Part shown: in pieces, positions 38,192 through 47,650 of the stretch
Position numbering within the stretch: the first letter of the stretch is position 1
Layout: every line of letters begins with the position of its first letter
From: Clostridia bacterium
GTDB taxonomy: Bacteria > Bacillota > Clostridia > Christensenellales > CAG-314
Direction of reading: 5' to 3'
Length of the DNA: 64,000 bases
Assembly: GCA_028703495.1 (NCBI GenBank)
Contig: JAQVMT010000007.1
Location: 1 to 64,000 of the forward strand
Notes under the pieces: model-generated
Database searches by the model: none
Told to the model about the DNA's origin: nothing
What the model saw: the letters and a program-made list of their open reading frames with translations, nothing else
Made by a program: the position numbers and the translations under genes

Positions 38192-39403
38192 ATGAAAAAA
38201 CTAGTTATATTATTTGCGGTTCTATTGATAGCTGTGACCGTTCAATCGTTTGATTTTTCACAAGGCAAGGTGCAGGCAAGTATTTATTCGATATGCAGTG
38301 AAAGCGAATCCGTCGTGCAAACCGTTGCCTCGACCGATACAAGTTCCGCTCTGCTGTCGCACGCAAAGAGCGGCTTATTAATATCTGACAATGGTCAAGT
38401 TTTATATGAAAAGGATATGCATGCAAGGCGTCCTATAGCCAGTATGGTAAAGATAATGACTCTGACCTTGATTTTCGAAGCGATTGAAGAGGGGAAATTA
38501 AGCCTTGACGATTTGGTTACCGCAAGCGAAAACGCATCGAGCATGGGCGGTTCGCAGGCATTTTTGGATGCGAACGGCACATATAAGGCAGATGCCCTGA
38601 TAAAGAGCATTGTTGTTGCCTCGGCAAACGACAGCTGTGTTGCTATGGCGGAGCATCTTTGCGGAAGCGTAACACTGTTTGTCGAGAGAATGAACGAAAA
38701 GGCGCTTGAACTTAAAATGAAGGACACAAACTTTGCAAACTGCACGGGATTGCCCGACAGCACGCAGTATTCTTCGGCTTACGATGCCGCTTTAATGACC
38801 ATCGAGCTGTGCAAGCATAAGAAATTCTTCGACTACAGCAAGATATGGATGGAAGATATGGTCCACAACGACGGGAGAATCACGACTTTAACCAACACTA
38901 ATAAATTAGTGAGGTTTTATCAGGGTTGCGAGGGCGGAAAGACGGGGTATACAGCCGAAGCCGGACATTGTGTGAGTGCTATTGCCGGACGAAATAATAT
39001 GAGGTTGATTGCCGTAGTACTCGGCGGAGAGGATTCAAAGAGTAGGTTCGCAGATGCCAGCGGGCTGCTTAATTACGGATTCGGAGCATTCGAAAACAAG
39101 ACTATGCTCAGTTGCGGTCAAGCCGTGGGTAGCGCAAAGGTTAAAAACGGCAAGATCGAAACGGTGGAAGTGATTGCGGACGGCGTTTTAAATCTATTTG
39201 GCGAAAGAGGCAAGCTAAACGGCGAAACCAAGGTGGAATACGAAGCTACCGTCAAGGCTCCCGTCAAAAAGGGTGACGTTTTGGGAAAGGCATATTTGGT
39301 CAGCAACGGAAAAACGATTGCAAGCTTGGACCTTGTTGCGGCATCTGATGTATCTAAATTATCAATATGGGACAGCATACGCAAAGCGGTTACGGGAAAG
39401 TAA
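38192..39403 (+). CDS. D-alanyl-D-alanine carboxypeptidase, DacF-like (S11 family)
   Basis: Penicillin-binding enzyme that trims the terminal D-Ala of peptidoglycan stem peptides; DacF acts in spore cortex formation. An N-terminal signal sequence (MKKLVILFAVLLIAVTVQSF) targets it outside. The three S11 motifs are intact: SxxK S84-M-V-K87, SxN S144-A-N146 and KTG K250-T-G252. A C-terminal domain follows (residues about 310-380). At 403 residues it has DacF length. GGAGGG precedes ATG. The sporulation-rich surroundings favour DacF over a vegetative DacA. Confidence 0.92.
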   Translation: MKKLVILFAVLLIAVTVQSFDFSQGKVQASIYSICSESESVVQTVASTDTSSALLSHAKSGLLISDNGQVLYEKDMHARRPIASMVKIMTLTLIFEAIEEGKLSLDDLVTASENASSMGGSQAFLDANGTYKADALIKSIVVASANDSCVAMAEHLCGSVTLFVERMNEKALELKMKDTNFANCTGLPDSTQYSSAYDAALMTIELCKHKKFFDYSKIWMEDMVHNDGRITTLTNTNKLVRFYQGCEGGKTGYTAEAGHCVSAIAGRNNMRLIAVVLGGEDSKSRFADASGLLNYGFGAFENKTMLSCGQAVGSAKVKNGKIETVEVIADGVLNLFGERGKLNGETKVEYEATVKAPVKKGDVLGKAYLVSNGKTIASLDLVAASDVSKLSIWDSIRKAVTGK

Positions 39404-39478
39404 TATATAAGTAGATTGAAGTTTATGAAATTATTTTCATAAGATGTCGATATAATTGACAAATTTTGCGAATATTGC

Positions 39479-39507
39479 TTGCACATTGATTTCTGTTGTG
39501 CTATAAT
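39479..39507 (+). promoter_or_regulatory. Sigma-A promoter of the anchored-protein gene
   Basis: TTGCAC (39479-39484), 17-base spacer and perfect TATAAT (39502-39507), 33 bases before ATG 39541. Confidence 0.7.
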
Positions 39508-39540
39508 AATCAAACAGTATTAAGTTGAAAGGAGGGCAAT

Positions 39541-40398
39541 ATGAACAAAAAAACAAAGACTATTCTATTTAGTTGCATAGGAGTAGTGGTTGTCGCGGCG
39601 GTTGTTGTGACGCTAGTACTTACGCTTGGAGGGGGAAGCGATGAGCTAAAGCCTATTGATACTTCCACGATGTACGATGATGCCGTATTTGAAAGCGCGG
39701 CCACACAGGAGGAAACGACTGCTTTATTTGATGCGGCAACGCAAAGAGGAACGCTTGCCGACGGAACCGTTGAGGAAGCGTTGACATGGGACCTTTATGA
39801 GATGAAGTTTTCATTCAACACATATATGACGGGCGGTTATTTAAAGGTGTCCGGCGACATCATTGCCAACAACGTCGATAGTTTGTCAGAGAGTCTTATG
39901 ACTATGGAATCGAGCAGTGAATACGTTTACGGATCCATATCAGGCGGAAAAACCGCATCGAGCGCGTATCTTAAGGACGGATATTTCTATACCGACATTT
40001 TAGGCGCGAAGACAAAGGTCGAGTTCACGCAGGAGTATTTGAACAGCTTGATGCCGGATAATCGGAATGACATGGTGGAGACATTAGGAGAACTGCTTTC
40101 CGATTACAAAAACCTGGAAGAAAACGGTATGGTTGTCAGCATTGACACAACAGGTGACCTTATTCGCGTAAAAATTGACTTCGGCGCTGCTTTTTTCATT
40201 GATGCAGATAGTGAGGTTGACAATGTTGTTGTCAATAAGGCTTGTATGATGATGGTATTCGATAAAAGCTACAACCTTTACGGAATAAAATACGACTGTG
40301 ATATTGTAGTTGACGGAATTACTGCCGTATTTAATATGGAATTGGACAGATATTTTGGTGAAATCACGTTTCCCGATTTATCTCAATGGGATGTGTAA
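39541..40398 (+). CDS. Hypothetical membrane-anchored extracytoplasmic protein
   Basis: A 285-residue protein with one N-terminal transmembrane helix after MNKKTKT (ILFSCIGVVVVAAVVVTLVL), then an acidic exported domain with alternating strand-like segments. There is no lipobox cysteine at the end of the helix. I do not recognise the family. AGGAGG precedes ATG, and both a promoter and a terminator flank it, so it is probably a single-gene unit. Confidence 0.75.
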   Translation: MNKKTKTILFSCIGVVVVAAVVVTLVLTLGGGSDELKPIDTSTMYDDAVFESAATQEETTALFDAATQRGTLADGTVEEALTWDLYEMKFSFNTYMTGGYLKVSGDIIANNVDSLSESLMTMESSSEYVYGSISGGKTASSAYLKDGYFYTDILGAKTKVEFTQEYLNSLMPDNRNDMVETLGELLSDYKNLEENGMVVSIDTTGDLIRVKIDFGAAFFIDADSEVDNVVVNKACMMMVFDKSYNLYGIKYDCDIVVDGITAVFNMELDRYFGEITFPDLSQWDV

Positions 40399-40491
40399 TC
40401 AAAGCGCACATATAAGGAACCACCCGAAGATAAGCATAAGCATTTTTTCACGGTAGTAATAGTTAAGGTCTTTCTTAACGATTAATGAAGG

Positions 40492-40521
40492 AGCGTTCGG
40501 CGCGATGCGTCGGACGCTTTC
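40492..40521 (+). terminator. Probable terminator after the anchored-protein gene
   Basis: AGCGTTCGGCG / CGTCGGACGCT, an 11-pair stem with two G-U wobbles and loop CGATG, followed by TTTC. Confidence 0.55.
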
Positions 40522-40654
40522 AAATTCTAAAGCTTTTTATTGATTATGGTGGAAAACGATTGTCGTATATGCAACTATTTCATATGCGAAAATATCTGGC
40601 GTTTCTATTTGTGGCAAAAATAATTACCTCAAGTCAAAATTGCAAAATAAACAG

Positions 40655-40683
40655 TTGCAATTTCCGTAAACTTATGCTACAAT
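40655..40683 (+). promoter_or_regulatory. Promoter of tRNA-Arg
   Basis: TTGCAA (40655-40660), 17-base spacer and TACAAT (40678-40683), about 50 bases before the tRNA. Confidence 0.65.
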
Positions 40684-40733
40684 GTAGCAGGTTTTCGGAG
40701 AACAAGGTGCTGTCGCAAAGCCGTAATTGATTT

Positions 40734-40808
40734 GCATCCGTAGTTAAATGGATATAATATGCCCCTCCTAAGGGCAAATTGTGGGTTCGATTCCCGCCGG
40801 GTGTACCA
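40734..40808 (+). tRNA. tRNA-Arg (anticodon CCT)
   Basis: A 75-nt cloverleaf can be drawn. Acceptor GCATCCG pairs with CGGGTGT (with wobbles) and the 3' CCA is encoded. The anticodon arm is TGCCC-CTCCTAA-GGGCA with anticodon CCT, reading AGG. The T arm is GTGGG-TTCGATT-CCCGC. The D arm lies in TAGTTAAATGGATATAATA. Promoter and terminator flank it, so it is a single-tRNA unit. Confidence 0.93.
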
Positions 40809-40813
40809 GAAAC

Positions 40814-40850
40814 GCAGTCGTTTTAACATTAAGCAACGACTGCTTTTTTA
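40814..40850 (+). terminator. Terminator of tRNA-Arg
   Basis: GCAGTCGTT / AACGACTGC perfect nine-base stem, 12-base loop, then seven T-rich bases. Confidence 0.85.
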
Positions 40851-41180
40851 TTGCTCTTTTTTGGATGCGTAGCAACTCCGATTCGATGCAGAAATAATTG
40901 CAGATTAAAAGCTATCGGATTATGTTTTCTGCGCTAACGCTTGAAACCATAATAAACTGCGTTTATTCCACGGTTTTATACTAAAACCGTGCTTCCGAGT
41001 TTGAAATGGTCGTCACAAATGCCTGTGAGCAAGCTCCCGAATTTGTTCCTAGATTATCTATTATGATAATGTTTAAAGCTGAAGTGGATTAGTAAAAGTC
41101 GGATTTATGGAAACTGTCATAATCTCCAATGTTTTCAAGTAAAATAAAGGGAACAGCTATAAAACGCATTGGAGGGCTAT

Positions 41181-42725
41181 ATGAAAGGAGTGGTGAATTG
41201 TCTTGTGCCGCTGGCGGCGGCGGAAATAAGTGCAAACGCAAAGATATTACAAACGGGTATAACCGAGGTGCTTACCGCCTGTGCCGACGCATACATAACG
41301 TCGGCGGAGTGTGCCGATGGTCTAGCCGAGCTTAAGGGAGTGGTTAATTTCCGTGTGCTTTGCGTATCGAGTGAGAATCTGCTTGTGAACTTTGATTACA
41401 ACGCGGCTTTCTCAGGCAGTGTGGAAAGCGATATAATTAAGGAGAACGGACTAATCGAGGCTTCTGTCGAGGTAAAAAACGTGAATGCTACGCTTTCGTC
41501 TAACGAAATAGCTATGGAAGCGGTGTTGATGTTGACCTCGTGCTATTACAAGGAGATGGAGCTACCCGATTCGGAGTATTCATCGGACATAATGCTGAAG
41601 CAAAAAGCCTTCAAGGTCAACCGTGCGCGTAAGATATCTCATCCTTTCGTGATAGAGGAGGAAATAACCTTGAGTAAAACGCCCGAGAGTATAATTATGC
41701 TTTCGGCGAAGGCTTGCGTGGAAAAGCAGACAGTCAATTTTGACAGCGTAGGAGTTTACGGAAAGGCTTATTTGGAGGTCTGCTACACATCCGACGGCGA
41801 ACTACATTCGGAGATAATTCCCGTGGATTTCACAACCGAAATAGATCGGGTTTATCCTGATTCGGAGCTGTCTTGTTGCTTGAAAGCGGTACTGACAAAG
41901 CCACAGATAAGAATGGAAATAACCGAGGAAGGAGAAAAGAATTTGGTGTTTCGTTCGGATGCGGTAGTCGGCGGTGTATGCAAGACCGAGGAAGAAGCGC
42001 AAATTGCAACCCAAGCATTTTCGTTGACTAATATGCTGAACGTCGATTATGCCGAGCTTTGCGGCGGCGAAGAAGTCGGTTGCGGCGAGCAAGGTATATC
42101 CGCTGAAGCAATGGTGGAGGCGCAATCGCCCAAAGCCTTGATAAACAAAAGAATCAAGATAACGCAAGCCGCAGCATACGATGGAATTATACACGTAGAG
42201 GGCGAAGCTCAAGCCGACCTTCTTACCGTAACCGCGGAAAAAAGCACCGAGGAAAAAGCCGAAGCCGTCGAGGTCTATCGTAGCTATCCCGTATCTGCGC
42301 CCTTTACGGCGGACATCCCTCTGGATAGGGTAGTGCAAACCGACAAGCTTTGCACCTGCGGAATGAACTGTGAAGGTACCAACGGCAAAGCCTGCGGACT
42401 TAACGTTTGCGCATGCGGAAGCGTGAAAAATGCCGCTTTTATTGAGAAAAACAGCGAAACAAAAATAGAGTTTGACGTAAAACTGTTGCTTAATGCCTAC
42501 AAACAAAAAAGTGTCAAGGCAATTCGGTCAATAGAGGTGGGTGACGAGTTGCCCGAGAGCTTCTGTACGGTGGAGGTGTATTTCGGGCGCAAAGGCGATA
42601 CACTTTGGGATGTCGCAAAGGAATTGATCGTTAGTCCAAATTTGATAACCGCCTGCAATCCCGACACAAGCTTTCCTCTTAACGACGATGCCAAGATAAT
42701 TGTGTATAGAGAGTTAAAGCGTTAA
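41181..42725 (+). CDS. DUF3794 and LysM domain spore protein (SipL-like)
   Basis: Probable spore-coat morphogenetic factor: in Clostridioides difficile SipL links SpoIVA to the coat. The product has 514 residues with repeated DUF3794-type segments (for example VLTACADAYITSAECADGLAEL and the later KAYLEVCYTSDGELHSE) and a C-terminal LysM domain (VYFGRKGDTLWDVAKEL...). A cysteine cluster (CTCGMNCEGTNGKACGLNVCAC) lies between them. ATG 41181 is chosen because GGAGGG sits just upstream; TTG 41169 overlaps that site. Confidence 0.82.
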   Translation: MKGVVNCLVPLAAAEISANAKILQTGITEVLTACADAYITSAECADGLAELKGVVNFRVLCVSSENLLVNFDYNAAFSGSVESDIIKENGLIEASVEVKNVNATLSSNEIAMEAVLMLTSCYYKEMELPDSEYSSDIMLKQKAFKVNRARKISHPFVIEEEITLSKTPESIIMLSAKACVEKQTVNFDSVGVYGKAYLEVCYTSDGELHSEIIPVDFTTEIDRVYPDSELSCCLKAVLTKPQIRMEITEEGEKNLVFRSDAVVGGVCKTEEEAQIATQAFSLTNMLNVDYAELCGGEEVGCGEQGISAEAMVEAQSPKALINKRIKITQAAAYDGIIHVEGEAQADLLTVTAEKSTEEKAEAVEVYRSYPVSAPFTADIPLDRVVQTDKLCTCGMNCEGTNGKACGLNVCACGSVKNAAFIEKNSETKIEFDVKLLLNAYKQKSVKAIRSIEVGDELPESFCTVEVYFGRKGDTLWDVAKELIVSPNLITACNPDTSFPLNDDAKIIVYRELKR

Positions 42726-42743
42726 CAATAATGCATGCAAGCA

Positions 42744-42785
42744 TAAAAAACCGATAACCGGAATATAAGCATTACGGTTATCGGT
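42744..42785 (-). terminator. Terminator of the ispE transcript (minus strand)
   Basis: ACCGATAACCG / CGGTTATCGGT perfect 11-base stem with a 14-base loop. Read on the minus strand it is followed by TTTTTT, which is the correct side for ispE. Confidence 0.8.
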
Positions 42786-42872
42786 GCAAAGGCATAAAAA
42801 ATAAGCAAGCGCAGTTATCGGTAACTCGGAGCAGGTCTAAATATGCGCAGTGGTCAGTAACTCTGAGTTAGA

Positions 42873-43904
42873 CTAAATATATGCGGTTGAGCAATTCGAG
42901 TTTACCGTCAACAAATCGTAGTGAAAATCGACGTCGGTTGCGGCTGCCTTGCCAAGAAGATAGCATACCCGTCTGCGCAAATCGGTTGCATCGGAAAGAT
43001 TGCGCACAGGATAGAACAAACAGCTTCCGCTACCCGTAAGGCAAGGGGGGCGGAAGTCTTTCAATATGTCGAAGATGCGGCGCAGCTCGGGGTTGATTGA
43101 CAATGCGCTGTCAAGCAGGTCGTTTCGGAGCAAATATTCGGGCATATCCTCGCCCGATTCGATGATATCCGCAAGCTCCCGATTGATTTCTGCCGCGCCT
43201 TCCACGGAGGTTAGCGGCATTTTCATATCGTCGAAGGCGCGAAAAACGTCCTTTGTGATGTTCCCTAGTTTGGGAAAGAGCAAAACGAAAGTGTAGGAAC
43301 GCGGAGTTTTTAAAACACGCTCTACGTCGCCTTTTCCGACTGCAACGCAAGCACCCTTTAAAAGAATGTCCACGTCGCCGGCAAAACGGCTGTATACGCT
43401 TCGAAAGCGTTCGACACTGCATTTCAAGAGATCTGCGGCAAATTTAACGATATTTGCCATATCCGCGCTACTTCCGCCCAAGCCCGAAGCCACGGGAATA
43501 TTGCGGATTAAGTCGGCTTTGACTCCCGAAATACGACAAATTCGCACTATCTCCAGGCAAAATTCCTCGAATTTGTCACTTGAATCATCCTTGGGATGCG
43601 GAAAGGTTCTCGGCAAACTCCGATCGTCTACAATAAAATTAAACTGCGTTTTATTGCCAATGTGCGAAAATGCATTTGAAGAGCTTTCCTTTGAGGAAAA
43701 ATCGTATGCCTTTTCTCGTTCTATGCGCAAATCCTTTGTGTCATTGTGACTTGCGGCAATATCGTTGCATGCGCTAACTTCAAAAGAGGCTTTATTGCAT
43801 AGAGCGATCGACAGACAAAGTGTATTTAACAGGTGGTAGTCGTCCTTTCTGCCGGTAACGAAAAGCGAAAGATTTAGTTTTGCATCGGTTTGATATACCT
43901 TCAT
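42873..43904 (-). CDS. ispE: 4-diphosphocytidyl-2-C-methyl-D-erythritol kinase IspE, divergent
   Basis: GHMP-family kinase of the MEP isoprenoid pathway. The start MKVYQTDAKLNLSLFVTGRKDDYHLLNT corresponds to the IspE opening, with DDYH in place of DGYH. The GHMP ATP loop reads PVASGLGGSSADMANIV and the C-terminal LTGSGSCLFYP matches the glycine-rich motif. The usual SDVPF segment is GDVDI. A polar insertion of about 50 residues lies after the first strands (residues 60-110). Length is 343 against about 285 typically. ATG 43904 is preceded by AAGGGGAG. Substrate motifs are degenerate enough that the exact substrate is slightly uncertain. Confidence 0.8.
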   Translation of the reverse strand: MKVYQTDAKLNLSLFVTGRKDDYHLLNTLCLSIALCNKASFEVSACNDIAASHNDTKDLRIEREKAYDFSSKESSSNAFSHIGNKTQFNFIVDDRSLPRTFPHPKDDSSDKFEEFCLEIVRICRISGVKADLIRNIPVASGLGGSSADMANIVKFAADLLKCSVERFRSVYSRFAGDVDILLKGACVAVGKGDVERVLKTPRSYTFVLLFPKLGNITKDVFRAFDDMKMPLTSVEGAAEINRELADIIESGEDMPEYLLRNDLLDSALSINPELRRIFDILKDFRPPCLTGSGSCLFYPVRNLSDATDLRRRVCYLLGKAAATDVDFHYDLLTVNSNCSTAYI

Positions 43905-43983
43905 AGCTCCCCTTAACCTCTTTGTTTGGCACGAGTTGTGTTTTTTTTCAAACGACATCGAAATATATGTCGATAAACATACT

Positions 43984-44110
43984 CAATGTCGCAAAAATGC
44001 ATTATTTAAACACCATACGACAGTGTATGTGATTTTGCCCTACATATAAACAATCTCGCAAAAATGCATTTTTTAAGACTGCATACGACATCGATAATTG
44101 TTTCCGAGCA
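43984..44110 (+). repeat. 67-bp diverged tandem repeat between ispE and the AMP-ligase gene
   Basis: CAATGTCGCAAAAATGCATT at 43984 recurs as CAATCTCGCAAAAATGCATT at 44051, each followed by a T-rich stretch and CATACGACA. Confidence 0.75.
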
Positions 44111-44135
44111 TCTAAACGAGGCTGCTACAAGCAAT

Positions 44136-46151
44136 CTATTTAAGCATAGAAACGACTTCCTTGCTTTGCTCCTTCAAGAAGTTTTGAATGTTGAAATTCT
44201 TGTTATAGAGGAAGTCCATACAATAAATCGGATGTCCGTCCTCGGCGTATTCGGTTTTGAAGCTGTCGGCGGTTTTAAGGATAATCATCGCACTGTAGCT
44301 TGAAGATGTGTTCTTTTCGATGAAGTATTGTGCGCCCTGATCCTTAAATCTGATGCTCAACCACTCATCGCGTAAGACAACCTGAATATGGATATCTCCG
44401 ACGTCGCTGTAGGCATTGACGATTCTTTCAAGTAGCATTTCTTCGGTAGCCAAACATATCTTTCCGGAGGCATCCTGCGTAAAGCCCAAGTACTTGGTCA
44501 ACGCTTCGATCATCGCGGTGACCGGCACGACGTTGTAGGTCGTGTTTTTGATTGTCACGTCGGCAACAATAAAGCCTGCGTGCAGAGAATCCCTAATGGA
44601 CATTTCAAGGAGCTTGTCGAGCATATCGGTGCGCAAAGCTCTTTGGTTGAGTTTACCGTTTGCGTTTAACGGAAAAACGTCATATATAAAGAAGTGAGAA
44701 GGGACTTTATAAGCAGTCATATTTGCAAGCAGCATTTTCCGTAAAGCGTCCTCGTCATAAGCCTTGGTTGAATCGAGGGTGAGGCAAGCTTCCACACTTT
44801 CGCCGAAGATAGGGTGCGGTGCGCCCAAAACCTTTACCTCTCGAACGGCATCATACTTGATAATTTCCGACTCGATATCTGAAGGCGATAGGTTTTCTCC
44901 GTTTTTTATGATAATATCCTTGATCCTGCCGGATAGGTGCAGATAGCCTTCCTCATCTATGTAGCCCAAATCGCCCGTGTGCAACCATCCATCGGAGTCC
45001 ACAGCCTGCTTTTCGGGCGGCAATTTATAGTAGCCGTTCATAAGGTTATAGCCTTTTAAAACGACCTCACCCACTTTTCCATAGGGCAAGAAGCCCTTTG
45101 AGGTGTCTAATATGCGCAAATCGATGTTGGGCAGGGGTTTGCCGACGGTGTAGGCGCGTTTTTCTATGCTGTCATCGCCGTTTTCGAGTGAGATAATAGG
45201 CGATGCTTCGGTCTGTCCATAGCCGCACAGGAACTTTGCGTTGACAAAAGCCATATCCAGCCGCATCATTTGGACGGGCGTCGTAAAACCGCCTCCTACA
45301 AGACACATTTTGAGCAACGCGGCGATTTTATCGAATTTAGGGTTGGAAACAAGTCCCAAATATATTATGCCCACGCTTGTCAGATCGGTAATGGAGTATT
45401 TATCCAAAAGCTCGATAATTACATTCGGACGGAGATCGGTCGGTAGGTAAACAGTTTTATAGCTTGACAAATAGGCAATCAAAGTTACCAATCCATAGCT
45501 GTGGAACAGCGGTAAGGCTATGCACATTTTATCGTTTTGGTATTTGTTCATCATCTCCAAGGCGTCGTAAGCATTGTTTAAGATGCCAAATTGGCTAAGT
45601 TGAACTGCTTTTGGCTTTGAAGTTGTGCCGGTCGTAAAAATAATTACCGTTGTTTCCTTACTGTCGTACTTGCAACACGGTATCGGCGAGGGAGCTTCTG
45701 TTATCGTTCTTTCGGCATAGTCATATCTCTGTGAATTAATATCGATAGGTGTCGATGCAAGCTCCAGCTTCCTTGCCAACGCGCTTGCGACATTTTCATC
45801 TATCTTGAGCTTTGAGTTGGAGCCGTACACTATGTATTTAACGTCGGTAAAGCTCATCAGCTCTTCGACGTCCTCGATAGCCAAGCCGTAATTCATCAGC
45901 ACAGCAACACCGCCTATGCGGTTTATCGCCAAAAACGTGACGACCCAATTTAAAGAATTAAAAGCCCAAAGTGCGACATGATCGCCCTTTTTAACTCCGA
46001 TATCCGCCAAATCCTTACAGCACAAGTCTACGGCATTCCTTAAACTTTTGAAGCTTAATTCCTTTCCATCGTAATTAATTGCAGATAAATCGACTTTATC
46101 ATTCGGTGTATTTACGAGTAGATCGTAAAACGTATCGCTGCTTAGTTTCAT
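44136..46151 (-). CDS. AMP-dependent acyl-CoA synthetase/ligase fused to a RsbW-like HATPase domain
   Basis: Residues 1-520 form an ANL-superfamily adenylating enzyme: FTTGTTSKPKAVQLS phosphate loop, CGYGQTEASP, WLHTGDLGYIDEEGYLHLSGRIKD and the C-terminal lysine region NANGKLNQRAL. It would activate a carboxylic acid as acyl-AMP and probably acyl-CoA. Residues about 535-650 resemble a GHKL/anti-sigma-type ATPase domain: KICLATEEMLLERIVNAY in the N-box position and FKDQGAQYF (D604, G606) for the G1 box. The N-box Asn is replaced, so ATP binding may be lost. No partner anti-sigma antagonist gene is adjacent. A lone transcription unit is likely. Confidence 0.8.
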   Translation of the reverse strand: MKLSSDTFYDLLVNTPNDKVDLSAINYDGKELSFKSLRNAVDLCCKDLADIGVKKGDHVALWAFNSLNWVVTFLAINRIGGVAVLMNYGLAIEDVEELMSFTDVKYIVYGSNSKLKIDENVASALARKLELASTPIDINSQRYDYAERTITEAPSPIPCCKYDSKETTVIIFTTGTTSKPKAVQLSQFGILNNAYDALEMMNKYQNDKMCIALPLFHSYGLVTLIAYLSSYKTVYLPTDLRPNVIIELLDKYSITDLTSVGIIYLGLVSNPKFDKIAALLKMCLVGGGFTTPVQMMRLDMAFVNAKFLCGYGQTEASPIISLENGDDSIEKRAYTVGKPLPNIDLRILDTSKGFLPYGKVGEVVLKGYNLMNGYYKLPPEKQAVDSDGWLHTGDLGYIDEEGYLHLSGRIKDIIIKNGENLSPSDIESEIIKYDAVREVKVLGAPHPIFGESVEACLTLDSTKAYDEDALRKMLLANMTAYKVPSHFFIYDVFPLNANGKLNQRALRTDMLDKLLEMSIRDSLHAGFIVADVTIKNTTYNVVPVTAMIEALTKYLGFTQDASGKICLATEEMLLERIVNAYSDVGDIHIQVVLRDEWLSIRFKDQGAQYFIEKNTSSSYSAMIILKTADSFKTEYAEDGHPIYCMDFLYNKNFNIQNFLKEQSKEVVSMLK

Positions 46152-46234
46152 ATGTATTTTCTTCTCCTTTTTTCCTATCCAATAATATGTTAACCGAAGT
46201 GTTGAGTGACTTAATCAATGAGGCTAGTGTATTA

Positions 46235-47272
46235 TCAACGGTTTATCAACGCTTGCTTCTCGGCTTCGGTCAAGAACCTCCATTCGCTTTTTTCCAAGGA
46301 TCCGTCCAATGAAAGCTCGGCAAACTCCGATCTCATCAGATATGTGATTCTGTTGCGCAAGCTACCAAACATTCGCTTAATTTGGTGATACCTTCCCTCC
46401 GATAACGTAATCGCGCCGCAATACTCTGTATCGTGTGCACGCTCATCTTCGCAGAAATCGGTTTCACTTGGCTTGATAATGCTCTTATTATCACTTCCGC
46501 AAGGCTCCTCGTTGTGAGACTCGTCGATTTGCTCGATATTATCACGGGCGGGCTTATCATATCTAATCAAATCGATGCAAGCAAGCTGTTCGTGTGAAAG
46601 GGAGTCATACAACTCGGTCGGTACGGTTTGCCGAGCAGCAGTCTGCACGGCTCGCAATCTCCTCCGAGGCTTGGTGCTGGATTTGCTTATGACATCGATG
46701 TCGGATCCCATGCCAAAAATGCTTGGTTGCGTATTCCGTTCGGAAATCAAAAGTCTGACTTCCTCGGAAGTCGGCTGTCTAAGAAAGCATTCCTTTGTCT
46801 TGCCGTCTTTTAATTCCACACCGTTGCTTATGGTTGCGGCATCCTCTGCCGATAGCGGCTTTGTGCAACAATACAGATACGTTTTTGCGACGTGGCGTTT
46901 TGGCGACAAAAGCGCGTGGGCAGTCTGTCCGTCGTCGGTAATAAGCATTAGCCCTTCTGTGTCCCTGTCTAATCTACCACAGGGGAACAAGCTGCGCTTT
47001 TGCAGCTCCGACGGCAAAAGCTCCAAGACGGTTCGCCCCGAATCCTCGGTGGAGGAAACCACGCCCGCGGGCTTGTTAAGTAAAATGTAAACGAATTTTT
47101 CGTATTTTATCGTTACTCCGTCTAAAGAAACGGAATTGACTTCGGGATTTATATGAAAGCTACTGTCCGTTACACGCACACCGTCTACGGCAATGCGCCC
47201 TTCTCTGGCAGCCCTTTGACAAGTCTTCCGCGTTAATAGCTTATGCTCGGAAAAAAACAAGTCCAACCGCAT
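46235..47272 (-). CDS. RsuA/RluB-family pseudouridine synthase with ~95-residue insertion
   Basis: Isomerises uridine to pseudouridine in rRNA. An N-terminal S4 domain (MRLDLFFSEHKLLTRKTCQRAAREGRI) precedes the catalytic domain with KPAGVVSSTEDSGRTVLELLP and the catalytic Asp in CGRLDRDTEGLML. Between residues of roughly 180 and 285 lies a polar, low-conservation insertion, after which SEGRYHQIKRMFGSL resumes the core. The total is 345 residues against about 230-250. ATG 47272 is preceded by GGAGG at eight bases; 35 further codons upstream are not family-like. Divergent from rpoB. Confidence 0.9.
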   Translation of the reverse strand: MRLDLFFSEHKLLTRKTCQRAAREGRIAVDGVRVTDSSFHINPEVNSVSLDGVTIKYEKFVYILLNKPAGVVSSTEDSGRTVLELLPSELQKRSLFPCGRLDRDTEGLMLITDDGQTAHALLSPKRHVAKTYLYCCTKPLSAEDAATISNGVELKDGKTKECFLRQPTSEEVRLLISERNTQPSIFGMGSDIDVISKSSTKPRRRLRAVQTAARQTVPTELYDSLSHEQLACIDLIRYDKPARDNIEQIDESHNEEPCGSDNKSIIKPSETDFCEDERAHDTEYCGAITLSEGRYHQIKRMFGSLRNRITYLMRSEFAELSLDGSLEKSEWRFLTEAEKQALINR

Positions 47273-47370
47273 CCTCTGCACCTCCAAAGTGGATTTTATA
47301 CGCTCGTAAAAGAATAAAAGCGAAAAAATATAAATATGTTTATTTTTTACACCGACGCAGTGAATAGGCG

Positions 47371-47399
47371 TTGACAATTGACACGGATAGTGTTATAGT
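47371..47399 (+). promoter_or_regulatory. Sigma-A promoter of the rpoB-rpoC operon
   Basis: TTGACA (47371-47376), 17-base spacer and TATAGT (47394-47399). A second TTGACA lies at 47378-47383. The predicted leader is about 245 bases and contains no gene I can support. Confidence 0.75.
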
Positions 47400-47650
47400 G
47401 TTTAATGCTATTTTTCTGCCTATCGATAACATAACAGCCAAGCGAGGAAGCCCTCGGAATGGTTTATTCGAAGACAGAATACTATATCGATTTAAATTTG
47501 TCAAGGGAAAAACAAAAATTACGGAGAATTTTACGGGCGTTTGTGAATATAGATTCGACGATTGTGAGGCTTACGGAGTAGGTGGAGCTTCGGTTGACGA
47601 GTTTCGTGAATTTCGACGGGTTTAAGAGTCCGCAATCAAGGAGACAGAGA

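Noticed and set aside
40485-40730. 81-codon frame before tRNA-Arg
   Set aside because: It covers a terminator and the tRNA promoter; no protein-like features.
47371-47625. 84-codon frame in the rpoB leader
   Set aside because: It begins in the promoter -35 box and has no start signals; treated as leader RNA.
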